From: Maratus speciosus
Taxonomy: Eukaryota; Arthropoda; Arachnida; Araneae; Salticidae
Length of the DNA: 64,000 nt
Reading direction: 5' to 3'
Assembly: GCA_963932465.1 (NCBI GenBank)
Contig: OZ010796.1
Coordinates: forward strand, 77,757,292 to 77,821,291
The position numbers and the translations under genes are program-made. This document shows, piece by piece, positions 47,853 to 58,557 of the stretch. The stretch's first letter is position 1. Each line of letters starts with the position of its first letter. A model generated the notes under the pieces. It did not search any database and was not told the origin of the DNA. It worked only from the letters and a program-made list of their open reading frames with translations.

Positions 47853-48295
47853 GATATCTTTATACCCTCGAAATATCCCAACGGCTGGATGGATTTTAAT
47901 GAATGAGATCTCTATCGATTCGTCTTAACCGTCCGATGGTTATAGGCTATTTTTGTTTTTATAAATTCAAAAAGGCCGTAAAATTCAAAATGGCGGTAGA
48001 GACGAAAAATTTTTTTTACACACCCTATTGAGTGGCAAATCATTGGATAGGTCTTTCAAAATGAAGACGATGTTTTATTGACCATTTTACAGTCAGAAAC
48101 TCCATTTAAATACTACACAACCTGGAAGTTGTGTAGATAGGATCTCTAGCTCTACTGCAACTCTAACTTTCATAGACATCTATAGACCTCATCAAAACAG
48201 TGTTTATAGATAGGAACTAACAATTAAACACAACTTAAAAGTCATCAATATAAGTAAATAAATAAAAAAAAAAAACATGTAAGTAATATAAAAAA
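47853..48295. other. Spacer with phrase-like sequence
   Basis: CGAAATATCCCAACGGCTGG and then ATTTTAATGAATGAGATC resembles the recurring phrase discussed in the findings. No gene. Confidence 0.35.
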
Positions 48296-48297
48296 TA

Positions 48298-48468
48298 TTG
48301 GGTCGTTCGGAAAGTCGTGCCCGTTTGGGAAAATCAATTTGTACCGGAAAATCCTAACATTCAATTAATAGACATTGATTCTGATATCTAATGTCTAATT
48401 ATTACCGGGCAGAATTTTCCGGTGCGAATTGATTTTTCCAAACGGACTCGACTTTCCGAACGACCCAA
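48298..48468. mobile_element. Mariner-type foldback MITE, 171 bp, TA-flanked
   Basis: TTGGGTCGTTCGGAAAGTCG on the left and CGACTTTCCGAACGACCCAA on the right are exact inverses, and pairing continues through CCGTTTGG.AAAATCAATT and ACCGGAAAAT. TA lies at 48296-48297 and 48469-48470. The end sequence resembles mariner terminal repeats. Confidence 0.88.
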
Positions 48469-48622
48469 TAGTTTCACATTAATGAGAAATAATTAATTAG
48501 TTCGCTTTTTACGCAGTCGGGTATTTTGATTTTTTAAATTTAATTTTTATCTGATACGTTTTTCCATTCATTTTGGATTAACTGCATTTAAAAAAAAATA
48601 AAACAACGGGTTTAATGATATA

Positions 48623-49398
48623 CAATAACACCTCCCTAAAACGACCACTTTTCGTTCCAATAAAAACTGGTCGCTCTGAAAGGTGGTCTCTTAATGGAGG
48701 TCATGTTTAATTCTAGATTTTTATTGTTGAATAAAAGGTAACAATTAATGTTAAAAAAAATTTATTTTTTACATTAGGAAAAAATGTGAAATTTTAACTA
48801 TCAAAACAAAAGTTAATTACTATAGAGTTTAAAAAATGAATACATTGACGTTTGCTTTGATTTTACAGTTTTATCTTTTATAACTTTTATTTCCCAGTCC
48901 TTTCGAAGTTCAGTAAATAAATGCAACTTTTTTTGAGGGGACGGGAACAAATAATGACGAATTCATTAATTTATCTATTTCTTTGAGAGTTTCCTGACAG
49001 AATAGAGCAGGGGTGTTTATGGACCGTCATTCTTAATTTGTCATCAGAGTTAAATTCCTTGCCTAAAAAGGCACAAAGTGGTTTAAACACTTAAAAGTTA
49101 CCGGAATAAAAAAAAAAAAAAAATTCTAAACTTAGTTTAGAAGTTTCAAGTTTGGTGAATAATGCGGTCTCCGGAATTATTTTTCTAATAAAACCTTCTT
49201 CAAGCGACCAGGAAAAAGGGAAATTGTTTCATTTTCTTCAAAGAAATGGGTCGCTCATGGAGGGAGTGCAACTGGGATGGTCTATGAATGTAGGTAAAAT
49301 TAGTATTGAGACTGGGGATAAATTTCGTTCCATGTAAAAAATGGTCGTTCAGGGAGGTGGTTGCTTAATGGAGGTGGTCGCACAGGGAGGTTTCACTG
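48623..49398. mobile_element. Pogo-like element, CCTCCCT-type ends, 776 bp
   Basis: Left CAATAACACCTCCCTAAAAC, then GACCACTTTTCGTTCC. Right (reverse complement) CAGTGAAACCTCCCTGTGCG, then ACCACCTCC, with a second inverse block (GACCATTTTT). The left flank is TA; the right flank reads CA. ACTGGTCGCTCT and ATGGTCGTTCAGGGAGG show the internal repetition typical of such ends. No transposase. Confidence 0.68.
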
Positions 49399-49710
49399 CA
49401 TAAGTATACTATGTCAAAATCCGATGCAGAACATTTCGAATAATACCTCAATCATCGCTGTTCCTTTAGTATGTAAAGAGAAAAAAATGACGCTAACATC
49501 AAAAATAGATACATATGATTGTTTTCACCTATATTCTGTAATTCGGGTAGCCCGGGTTTATCCCCTTGTTTCGATAATAGTTCAAACAGCATCAAAAAAT
49601 AAAATAAAAATAAAAATAAATAAAAAATCGCAACACGATGACAATGAAAACAACATGATTGATACATGTATTGTAATGATACATTGTATTTGAACTAATT
49701 TTCTACCGTA
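49399..49710. other. Spacer, no feature recognised
   Basis: An AAAAT-rich simple stretch at about 49594-49626. The 110-codon frame at 49361-49693 starts in the pogo end and has no domain. Confidence 0.4.
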
Positions 49711-49837
49711 TTTTAGGTAGCTTTCATTACAAAAAGCTACCTATTGCAGCCGTTCGGAGGAAAGCGATTTCAAAAAATTTTGGTATATTTTCATCGATCA
49801 TGACCGCCAGACCCCGAAACCACCCTCCGTTCAAAAT

Positions 49838-49883
<46 letters not shown>

Positions 49884-51416
49884 GACCTATGTCACACTGT
49901 AACTCTCGTAATTATGAACCGACTGCGATGTAATTCGGTGTGTACATAGTACATACCAATGCCTCGACCGAGTTCGTTGGCCAGCTTCATCCGCCGTTTT
50001 GTTTCAAAATGGCGGCCATTTAAAATTTTTAAAAAAACTTAAAATTGGAAATGTGGTACCAAAAAATTGAAAATTGAAAAAATATTTTCTTCTTATGTGT
50101 TTGACCTTGATAAAAAGATTCAGGAGCAGTTTTTGTTTCGTCTATATCTTAAGAAATGGCTGAGTTATAGCATTTTGAATTTCTAGCGTGGCTGATATTT
50201 TGAAACGTCCTGATTTTTGTCACGTAATAACAGGCGTATTTATGAACAGATTTGGATGTACCTTGGTGTGTACATAGTACATACAAATATCTCGACCGAG
50301 TTCGTTGGCCAGCTTCATCCGCCATCTTGTTTCAAAATGGCGGCCATTTAAAATTTAAAAAATTAAAATGAGATACCAAAAAATTGGAAAATGAAAAAGA
50401 TTTTCTTCGTATGTGTTTGACCTTAATACAAAGATTCCGGAACAGTTTTTGTTTCGTCTGTATCTAAAAAAATGGCTGAGTAATAGCATTTTGAATTTCT
50501 ATTGTGGCTGACATTTTAAAACGACCTGATTTTTGTCACGCTATAACAGACGTATTTATGAACCGATTTGGATGTAACTTGGTCTGTACATAGTACATAC
50601 CAATGTCTCAACCGAGTTCGGTGGCCAGCTTCATTCACCATCTTGTTTCAAAAGGGTTGCCATTAAAAAAAATTAAATTTAAAATTTAAAATGAGGTATT
50701 AAAAAATTGGAAAATGAAAAAGATTTTTTTTTATGTGTTTGGCCTTGATACAAAGATTCCGGAGCGGTTTTTGTTTCTGAAAATTTGTTCTTTTGTTTAT
50801 ATCTCAAAAAATGGTTGAATTATAGCACTTTGAATTTCTAGCATGGCTGACATTTTGAAACGATCTTGTATTTGTCACGCGATAACACACGTATTCGCCT
50901 ATTTCGATGTAAGAAGGCATGTGGATAGTATACATCAATACTTCGACCAAGTTCGCTGGCCAGATTCATCAGCCATCTTGTTTCAAAATGGCGGCCATTA
51001 ATTAAAATATATATACATTTAAAGTGAGGTCCAAAAAAATTATAAATTGAAAAAGGTTTCTTTGTTAAGTATTTGAACTTGATATAAGGATTCAGGAGCA
51101 TTTTTTGTTTGTCTTTACATTAAAAAATGGCTCGGATATAGCAGTTTCAATTTCTATTGTGGGTGACATTTTGAAAAATCTGATTTTTTGCATGCGACAG
51201 TACTCGTATATATCAACCGATTCCGATGTGAGTGAGCTTGTCAATAATTTCGCGAAATTCTCATTCATTATATTCATAAAAATTAGTATTGAATCTCCTA
51301 TATTCGGTTTCCACTAAATTGAGCTTCGTGTGTTTGAATGATATAAGTTGGCTTTTTTAAAATAAGGAATATGAAAGCTACCTCTTCCTCCCGGCACTGG
51401 CCGGAAGGACTTTTTT
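49711..51416 (+). mobile_element. Helentron-like element, GGCGGCCATTT family, full length
   Basis: The 5' hairpin TAGGTAGCTTT ... AAAGCTACCTA (49714-49743) is followed by TTGC. Then about 95 bp unique, a TA microsatellite (about 49839-49880), TGTCACACTGTAACTC, and four to five units of about 310-340 bp. Units start near 49899, 50222, 50538, 50877 and 51190 and carry GTACATAGTACATACCAA, CGACCGAGTTCGTTGGCCAG, CTTCATCCGCC and AAAATGGCGGCCATTTAAAA. Near the 3' end ATGAAAGCTACC inverts the 5' GGTAGCTTTCAT, then CCGGCACTGGCCGG forms a hairpin before T6. Insertion is in a T-run. No protein is encoded. Confidence 0.78.
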
Positions 51417-51950
51417 ACTTTCACAACATTATATCTTCTCACAAGATATTTTTTCTTAGATTTTCTATATAAAATTAATTTCAAGCAAAAAAATAAACAC
51501 CTCTAAAACATAGTGTTCTTAGTTTCTTGCATAGAAAGTAGTAGTTTTTCTAACGAATGCCGGATGTGGCGCCATCTCTTGGATAATCATTTAAATATTC
51601 TTTTCCGATTTTCTACTTTGCTTCTACTGGCTAAGAAACAATATTGGATTATTTTGACATTCTTTTACAAATGTGCCCAATATGGTACTTGGGATGCAGT
51701 ATATACTAAAACTTAAATGAGGGTGCATAACTCTAGGAATTAATTTAATAGCCTAAAAAAGGTTTTAATAGAAAATATTAAGAATAAACAGCAATGTAAC
51801 TTCATTCGTCAGAGTCCAATGTAAAATTCTATTTTATGATATTCACCAAAACTACTAAAATTTCACTAATTCCACCAGAAAAAAAACTCTTAATAAACAC
51901 TTAAGTGATGCATAATATATCTTGTTCTGTTTTTGATAGCCGGGATATTA
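51417..51950. other. AT-rich spacer ending in a hAT target duplication
   Basis: No gene is seen. The last eight bases are the left copy of the GGATATTA duplication of the next element. Confidence 0.5.
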
Positions 51951-52508
51951 CAGGGCCGAAACTAGCCTTTTTTGCACCCGGGGCAAGCATGGATTTTGGC
52001 GCCCCCCCCCCCCCTATTCCGAAAAGTATATTTACAAAGAGAATTTTATTCATTTTCTAATTTTCTTATTTAAAATTTTAAAATATGTAATCTTAAAATA
52101 TGTAATACTGAACTGCGTAATCTACAATGGCGGATCCAAGGGGGAGGTCACGGGTGTCATTACTCCCCTCTGAACACAACAAAAATATTCTAAAGATCAT
52201 TTTTAAAATGAAATATACAGTTAGAGTCCCGATTATCCAAGTCCTGCTTAACCGAGTTTCCGCTTTCACCGAGTTATTTTCTTCTGATGGACTGATGTCT
52301 TCTTCTAACAGCCATTATAAATGAAGTGTTAGGTGAAGATGAAAGATCAGTAGTAAAAAGTTGGAACCCTGTTTTTCTGGTCAGAATGGGAAGAAAAGAA
52401 ATGGCCATAATTTTTTTTCCATTCCAAAGGTATAATCCTTCATTTGGCGCCCCTTCGTTCTGGCGTCCGGGGCGCATGCCCCCTCTGCCCCCCTTAGTTT
52501 CGGCCCTG
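51951..52508. mobile_element. hAT-type element with perfect 8-bp duplication
   Basis: Left CAGGGCCGAAACTAGCC and right (reverse complement CAGGGCCGAAACTAAGG) are inverse. GGATATTA at 51943-51950 is repeated exactly at 52509-52516. GC-rich subterminal sequence (GGCGCCCC, C-run of about 14 at 52001-52014) appears at both ends. CAGGG ends with an 8-bp duplication are diagnostic of hAT. No hAT transposase; the centre carries a pogo-type end at about 52218. Confidence 0.88.
52216..52375. mobile_element. Pogo-type terminal fragment inside the hAT element
   Basis: TACAGTTAGAGTCCCGATTA, then TCCAAG, resembles the left end of the 22692 element. No matching right end is present, so this is a capture or a truncated insertion. 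Confidence 0.5.
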
Positions 52509-52516
52509 GGATATTA

Positions 52517-53257
52517 ACATTCTTTTGCAGGTAATTGAAAAACGAACCCAGCGTTATGCTTATGTTATCACTTAAAAATTCCATGTAAAGTTTAGTGAAA
52601 TACAGCAACGAATAGCAGAGCCATTAATATTTCAAATATTCAGTTGGAAAATCGGCCTTTGACAAAATTTCTCCACTTTCCAAACAAGAGAAGATTTTCT
52701 CAAAGAATTTCTGCGTATGGATCTGAACAAATAATGAGCAACTTTTCTTTTTTTCACTTTCCAACATAGTAGAAATATGTTTATGAATTCGCTTTGGATG
52801 GCCATCTTTCTGTTTATCCGTCAATTAACTGTTGAAAATATACTGGGATTAATATCTGTTATTGAGGTTTCCTATGGCATGTTAACCATTGAAGATGAAG
52901 TGTGTAAAATTCGTAGTTCATTTACAGGAACACCCTAAAACAATCCGTTACATTATGGCCGATAGGGAAAATTCGTTTGCAATGTATTTTAATGATGTTA
53001 CACTATTGCAAACACTAGGGGATCCAAACCAGACCTGCTGGGTTACAAAATATAAATGAAAAGCATTTTTTTATATTAATATATTTTTTTAGATTTTCCA
53101 CTAACTGCACCAAAAAGCATTTTTATTAGGAAAGTATCAATTTTGCATTGAAAGTTTTGAAATTTATTAAAAGCTATATTTTTGTACTAGTTAGCGGCCG
53201 AAGAAATCGCCAATTATTTCGTTAGTTATGTAAGTTCGTAGTTCGTAGAATTTGCCG
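52517..53257. other. Spacer, no feature recognised
   Basis: Short frames at 52381-52824 have no recognised domain. No gene or RNA gene is seen. Confidence 0.4.
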
Positions 53258-53368
53258 GATTTTCTTGCGTAAATACGGGTTAGGTTCCCTTAGAAAGACT
53301 CCCAAGGAGGGCACCCCCCCCCTTTTCGGTCCTATGTCCCTCGTGTTGATAACTGGCCTGCATAAAAC
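53258..53368 (+). repeat. Dispersed repeat X, copy 2
   Basis: Matches 3440-3552 over TTGCGTAAATACGGGTTAGG, CCCTTAGAAAGACTCC, the C-run and TCCCTCGTGTTGATAACTGG. Sequence on both sides differs between copies, so the shared unit is about 110 bp. Confidence 0.7.
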
Positions 53369-54179
53369 AACACACACTCGTTGTATTTGCAATTGTGATC
53401 TTTTCAATTGTTTAAGCGCGTAGTTCTATTACATGTCTGTTAAATGTCTGTTTTATTTATATTATTTTACTTTATTGATAACGTTTTAATGTTGTTATAG
53501 AATATCAGCCGTAAACAAAGGCTGAACTATTTATATTAATTTAAGTTCAAAGGGGTTTATCATTCATAAATGTCTGAACGTGATAGAGTTAGATTAAAAA
53601 TTCATTCTTAAAAATTATTTTAAAAATTATAAAAACTGAATAAATTGCGATACAGTTAAAAAAAATTACAATACAGTTTTGAAACAAATTGCATTTGTAA
53701 GTAAGGTAAAGCTGCCTGCGAACAATTCAACAGAATAATAATAAAAAAAAATGTAAAGATTAATTTTTTGCTAAAGTATCCATGAATAATTTTGTTTTCA
53801 TTTGTTTTTTATGCATTTCCATTGCTATTTTGTTGTTATGCTGAAATTTAATAGAACTATAATAAAACCAAGAAATCTATTTTGCGCAATCTATCCTTAC
53901 AGGGTTGGAGTGATTGCGCACGTAGGTAGGAGAGATTGTTATTAATAATAATTACAATTAAATTGTTAACAATAATAACTTAAATGACATTTTTATTGGG
54001 TTTATGTGAACAAATATTATTGTATTAGGAGTGAATATTTCAGCCTAATGATTAAAGAATCGGGAAAATGAGAGAATTTTAAGAACAATTAAAGAATTTT
54101 AATTAAAGAAAAAAATTAAAGAATTAAAAAAAGTAAGCAAAGACGAGTGCAAAATTTATCTATTGTGTCAAACTTTTGT
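53369..54179. other. AT-rich spacer, no feature recognised
   Basis: No gene is seen. Confidence 0.4.
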
Positions 54180-54358
54180 ATTGCCACTGAAAAAAATAAA
54201 GTTTGGTTTCCTTTTGATATGTAGATGGCCCCCTAAATAAATTTTATATACATAATTTAAAAATAGACTTTATTTCCAATTGTTTGGTACCTATAACTTC
54301 CTTCTAGAATAATTTGTTACAGAGTAAGCAGGGGGAGTTTACTTTTTTTCCACGATTG
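54180..54358. mobile_element. Solo right end of the 9390-10459 Tc1/mariner-type family
   Basis: Matches the last 180 bp of that element (ATTGCCACTGAAAAAAATAA, GGTTTCCTTTTGATATGTA, TAGACTTTATTTCC, GGTACCTATAACTTCCTTCT, then CCACGATTG) and is followed by TA at 54359-54360. The left part is missing. Confidence 0.82.
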
Positions 54359-54360
54359 TA

Positions 54361-54920
54361 CGCACGTAGGTATGTGCGTAACAGGATAACTCTTGATAGA
54401 AAAATCCAATTTGCTTCAATTTTTTTTTATAGATCCATTCTGATTAGGCGCTTCCCTGATTAGTTTAGGGTTTTCATTGGTTCAGTATAAAAGAGTATTC
54501 AGTATAAATATAAAATTTATTGGTGAGAGACTGCCGCTGGCGCCTAGATTTTTACACCCCTGTTCATAAGCGTCATCTAAGTTTTTAAATATCATAGTTA
54601 TTATCAAAAGTATTGTTATTAAAAATGTCTATAGTTTAAAAGGTGCATTTTATATTTGATATATTTTCCTAAAATCGATTTCATCTTGTGATTGTCATTA
54701 TTTAGGCGCTGGGGATGTATCTTTGTAAGAGAAGGGCCTGTCACAAAAATGATTGGATTGTTAAGTACCAAAATCAGACATCAAGACAAAATTTTGTCGC
54801 GGGGAAGGGAGGGTGGAATCCGAGGTCTATAATATCTCATAATAATACTGATTTCTAAGGGAGGATGAGTTCCCCCCCAGACTTCCCGCCCCCTTTCTCC
54901 TCAGTCAGCATACCCAATTC
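54361..54920. other. Spacer, no feature recognised
   Basis: A short duplicated TTCAGTATAAA word lies near 54481-54505. No gene. Confidence 0.4.
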
Positions 54921-55602
54921 AGTTCTTTTACTGCGATTGATTGTCAAAATTCCCAATTTTGATCAAAACCCATTGACAAATTTTGTGATATTTTGTATCG
55001 CAGTGAAATTCACGATTTCTTTCCTGCAACAAATTGGCAACATTCGTCATTTTTCTGCTTCCAATAGACGGATTTTGCCTTTTTTTCTGTGAGCGATTGA
55101 CCGAATTAGGTATTTCTGTCCGCATCTGAATAACAAAACTCGTGATTTTTTCCCCCGCGATCGATCGGCAAAATTCGGAACTCTGAAGCTATTGTTTGGA
55201 AGCTGTTGTTTCTGTGGGCCAATAAATTTCACGGGTTTTTTCTTCCAACAACCGATTTTTATAAACAATCGACTGACGAATTCTGCGATATTTCTCCACA
55301 ATTGAATGATAAATTTTGCAAATTTTTTCAACAACTATTGACGAAATTCGCAATAGATTCCTGGCATATATAATGACGAATTTCACAATTTTTTTCTAGC
55401 CAAAAATTGACAAAATTCTCCTTCTTTTCATACTCAAATGACGAAATTATCGATGTTCTTTTCATGAGCTACGGCAAAATTCACTATTTTTCACGCCTCA
55501 AATTGACAAAAGTCGCAATTTTTTCGCGCGACTGACTGGCGATATTCGGAATTTTGGAAATGTTGGTATCTATGGTCTCCGAGTAGCAATTGAAGAAATT
55601 CG

Positions 55603-55633
<31 letters not shown>

Positions 55634-55685
55634 CCGCGAATGATTGACGAAATTTGCAATGCCACTTTGTTTTGAAAGTAAACGC
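54921..55685. repeat. Degenerate minisatellite, about 30-60-bp spacing
   Basis: The word (A)TTGACGAAATTCGCAATTTTT and variants recur about fifteen times: GATTGTCAAAATTCCCAATT (54938), CATTGACAAATTTTGTGATA, CGATTGACCGAATTAGG, GATCGGCAAAATTCGG, ATTGACGAAATTCGCAATAG, AATTGACAAAAGTCGCAATT and GATTGACGAAATTTGCAATG. A T-run of about 28 sits at 55606-55633. Five short minus frames of 60-100 codons cross it and are by-products. Confidence 0.65.
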
Positions 55686-56099
55686 CATAGTTGTTTGTCT
55701 CGGAGTTACATATTGGTGATCATTTTCAAAAATGACATTTTGGCACGTTTTGTAAAAAAATCGCCTGCGGACCACAAACACATCTGTTCCTAAGTCCATC
55801 TAAGCCAAGACTTAAAACTTTTCTGAGTATGGTTCTATCCTGTACTAAACTGTAGTATGTATTTCTTAATTTTGTGTAAAAAATGTATTGTATTAATAGT
55901 AATGAATTGATTTTGCAGGTGCGTAATGTCTGTCATAACAGTTTTCAACTGCACGTTATTCTTGCATGCTGGTATGATCTGAAAATTCCAAACCCCTGTT
56001 TATTTTTTTATACTACAAAAATTATTGCTATATATTAAAAAAATTTACCTTTTTTAATGCAAATACATATCGTACTTCATCCAGGTGGACATGAAAGAA
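55686..56099. other. Spacer, no feature recognised
   Basis: No gene or repeat pair recognised. Confidence 0.4.
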
Positions 56100-56101
56100 T
56101 A

Positions 56102-56262
56102 CACTGTTAAAAATATCGTGAAAAATTACCTCTGTTTTTAAAGGCTGTCTATTTTCTGACCAATGAGAACGCTTCATAGGTGTTTATGTAGCGTTCTCAT
56201 TGGTCAGAAAATAGATGGCCTTTAAAAAAAGAAGTAATTTTTTCACGATATTTTTAACAGTG
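56102..56262. mobile_element. CACTGTT-ended foldback MITE, 161 bp, TA-flanked
   Basis: CACTGTTAAAAATATCGTGA on the left and TCACGATATTTTTAACAGTG on the right are exact inverses, and the arms pair to the centre (TATTTTCTGACCAATGAGAA, then CGCT, and its inverse). TA at 56100-56101 and 56263-56264. Very little arm divergence suggests a recent insertion. Confidence 0.9.
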
Positions 56263-56264
56263 TA

Positions 56265-57720
56265 TTCCTAACTAAAAAAGAATATTTCAATTTCATAAAC
56301 TGATGTTTTATAACAATTTAAATTTTCTCCTCCATCACCAAAAACTTAGCACCAAAACCAGAACCCTAAAATTAGTGAATAACGTCCAAACTATTAGTGC
56401 TGGTAAAAATAAATCATAGTGATGTATGCAAATGTACTAATCTAGTGGCTTTTATTATTGGTTTGTTTTGGCATAGATCATTATGTAATTTCAGTTAGAT
56501 TCGTTTATTCATATTTTCGTATGATAGCTGAAATGCTACTTCATTTAATGTCATTCATAATTTCTATTATTCGGTGTCTACAAATAAAAGCGAAAAATGT
56601 ATGAAAATTCGTATTTTTTAATATTGATGTTTCTTGTTTATTTTCTATCAGATGATGGCAAAAAGTATTATGAAATCAGGGAATTTTGAAACATATATGT
56701 CTTTAGTATGCTGTCTAGGCCACATTTTTTTAAATGCAGAATATGTACATAAGTTAAACTCAAACTTTTTTATCAGAATCCTCGTGCAAGACAAATTTGA
56801 AACTTATGGGCTTAAAATGCATAAAATTTAAGAAATATTGAATAACCGAAAAGAGTGCTTCTATAGGCTTTTTCCCCCCATATTAGGGATTAAAAAAATT
56901 TTAGAATATACATTTCTTGTTTCATGTAATTTTTAAACATTTCAAAGCAAAATTTAAAACAAAACTAAAATTGTCTTTCATGAGGTGTTTCAAGGGGAGA
57001 AATTTATAACACTTTTTTAAATTTACTTTTCTTTATTTTTTTTTAATTTTCCCTTTTAATTATTATTTTATAAACATTGAAAAACAGTAAGATGTTTTCA
57101 TATTATTTAAGATTCTATAATACAAACTTTTTCTAAAATCTATTTTTATGTCCTATTTAAAAACGCGAAATTTGATAGAAATTTGGTGTTTGTAGCAAGA
57201 AATAAAAAGAACAGAAACATCATATTTTAAAATAAATTTGGATAAAACCTGAACTTTTCCGGTTACTCTTTTAACAATAAGAAATAATTCACTTCAGAAT
57301 TCTCTGTATTTTCATGTTAGTGTGTGCGTCAATAGTTGTTGTACGAGAATACCAATACCAGTATTACCAATATAACCGTTTATTCATTTTAAAAAATTTA
57401 ACATCCTACATAAATTTCTGTATAGAAATTTGTTTTAAATAAAACTAAAATTACTATACTGAATTTTTTACAGTATGGTATTTTTTTTTATGACAAAATG
57501 GAGTAACTTGGCAACGCCCGTCAGTAGTTGCACCATTCATGCAGTATGGAAGACTTTACAGTCCGAGAGCTGTTAAATATTTTACGGTAGGTATTTGAGG
57601 CACCCTGAAAATTTGTGTAACACTTCTTTTGTACTGTCTGAATACAAAATCGAAAGTCTGACTGAAGGATCGTGGCGCTTAGCCAACCCGTGAACTTTTA
57701 AATTTCCAAATTTTTCTTTG

Positions 57721-57761
<41 letters not shown>

Positions 57762-58118
57762 TTGAGGCATTGGGAAATTTTAATACCTTCAAAATTAGTA
57801 TTTAATGAGATGAAAAATATAAAAGCCTTACTATTTAGTCGGACCAAAAACTGTCAGGCGATTTAAAGTGGTATTTTATAACTGTCGAAAAAAGTAGTTA
57901 AGGCACGCTGATTTTGAGACAGAATAATATTAGAAAAAAAATATTTTGAAAATGACACACACTTGTGGTGGAACTTTCTATTTTCCAGACAATAGGGAAT
58001 GTTAAACGCGACTGCCAGCAAAGCTGAGCTTGCAGCGCTGGCCGCGCTGAAGATCCTTTTACTGACTTACGATACAAACAAAGCGTAAACCGCGTTGCAG
58101 TGCCTCGCGAAAGCTATC
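56265..58118. other. AT-rich spacer with an A38 run
   Basis: A-run at 57721-57758. The 65-codon frame at 56634-56831 has no recognised domain. A slightly GC-richer part at about 58000-58110 contains GCAGCGCTGGCCGCGCTG but matched nothing. Confidence 0.4.
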
Positions 58119-58122
58119 TTAA

Positions 58123-58326
58123 CCCCTTGAGGGGCAAGCAATTGCATTTGTATAATGCTGAATTCCCACCGGAAAATTAGAAAAATTTTATTTCAAAATA
58201 AGGAAAAGCAATTTTACGACTTTTTTTCCACCAAAGTTAGAAAAGTAAAATTTCGTAAATTTTTTCTGGTGTAAATCTTCATTAATCGTAGGTGGGATAA
58301 AATATACCCCACCGCCCCTCAAGGAG
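58123..58326. mobile_element. TTAA-flanked MITE, 204 bp
   Basis: CCCCTTGAGGGGCAAG on the left and CGCCCCTCAAGGAG on the right, with TTAA at 58119-58122 and 58327-58330. The ends are themselves near-palindromes. The interior has GGAAAATTAGAAAAATTTTA-type AT-rich sequence. The ends resemble P2 but the bodies differ. Confidence 0.78.
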
Positions 58327-58557
58327 TTAAGATGAATTTCAACTGCTATTTTGTTTGTATATTAAAATATTTTTCTTTTTATATAATACGCGTTACTTAT
58401 ATATATTAATCGTGGAAGGTAAAAAGTTTGTTTGTGTTATTTGCACAAAAAGCGATGGAAAAATCACTGTTTTTAGTGAAAAAACTCTACAAAAAAAGTC
58501 GTGAAGCGTTGAAAATTTGGAAAAACATATAGTCCAAGAGTAGTCAAGGTAAAAAAA

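Noticed and set aside
55047..55799. Several 65-102-codon minus frames
   Set aside because: They cross a degenerate minisatellite and a T-run; no domain is seen and the sequence repeats explain the open frames.
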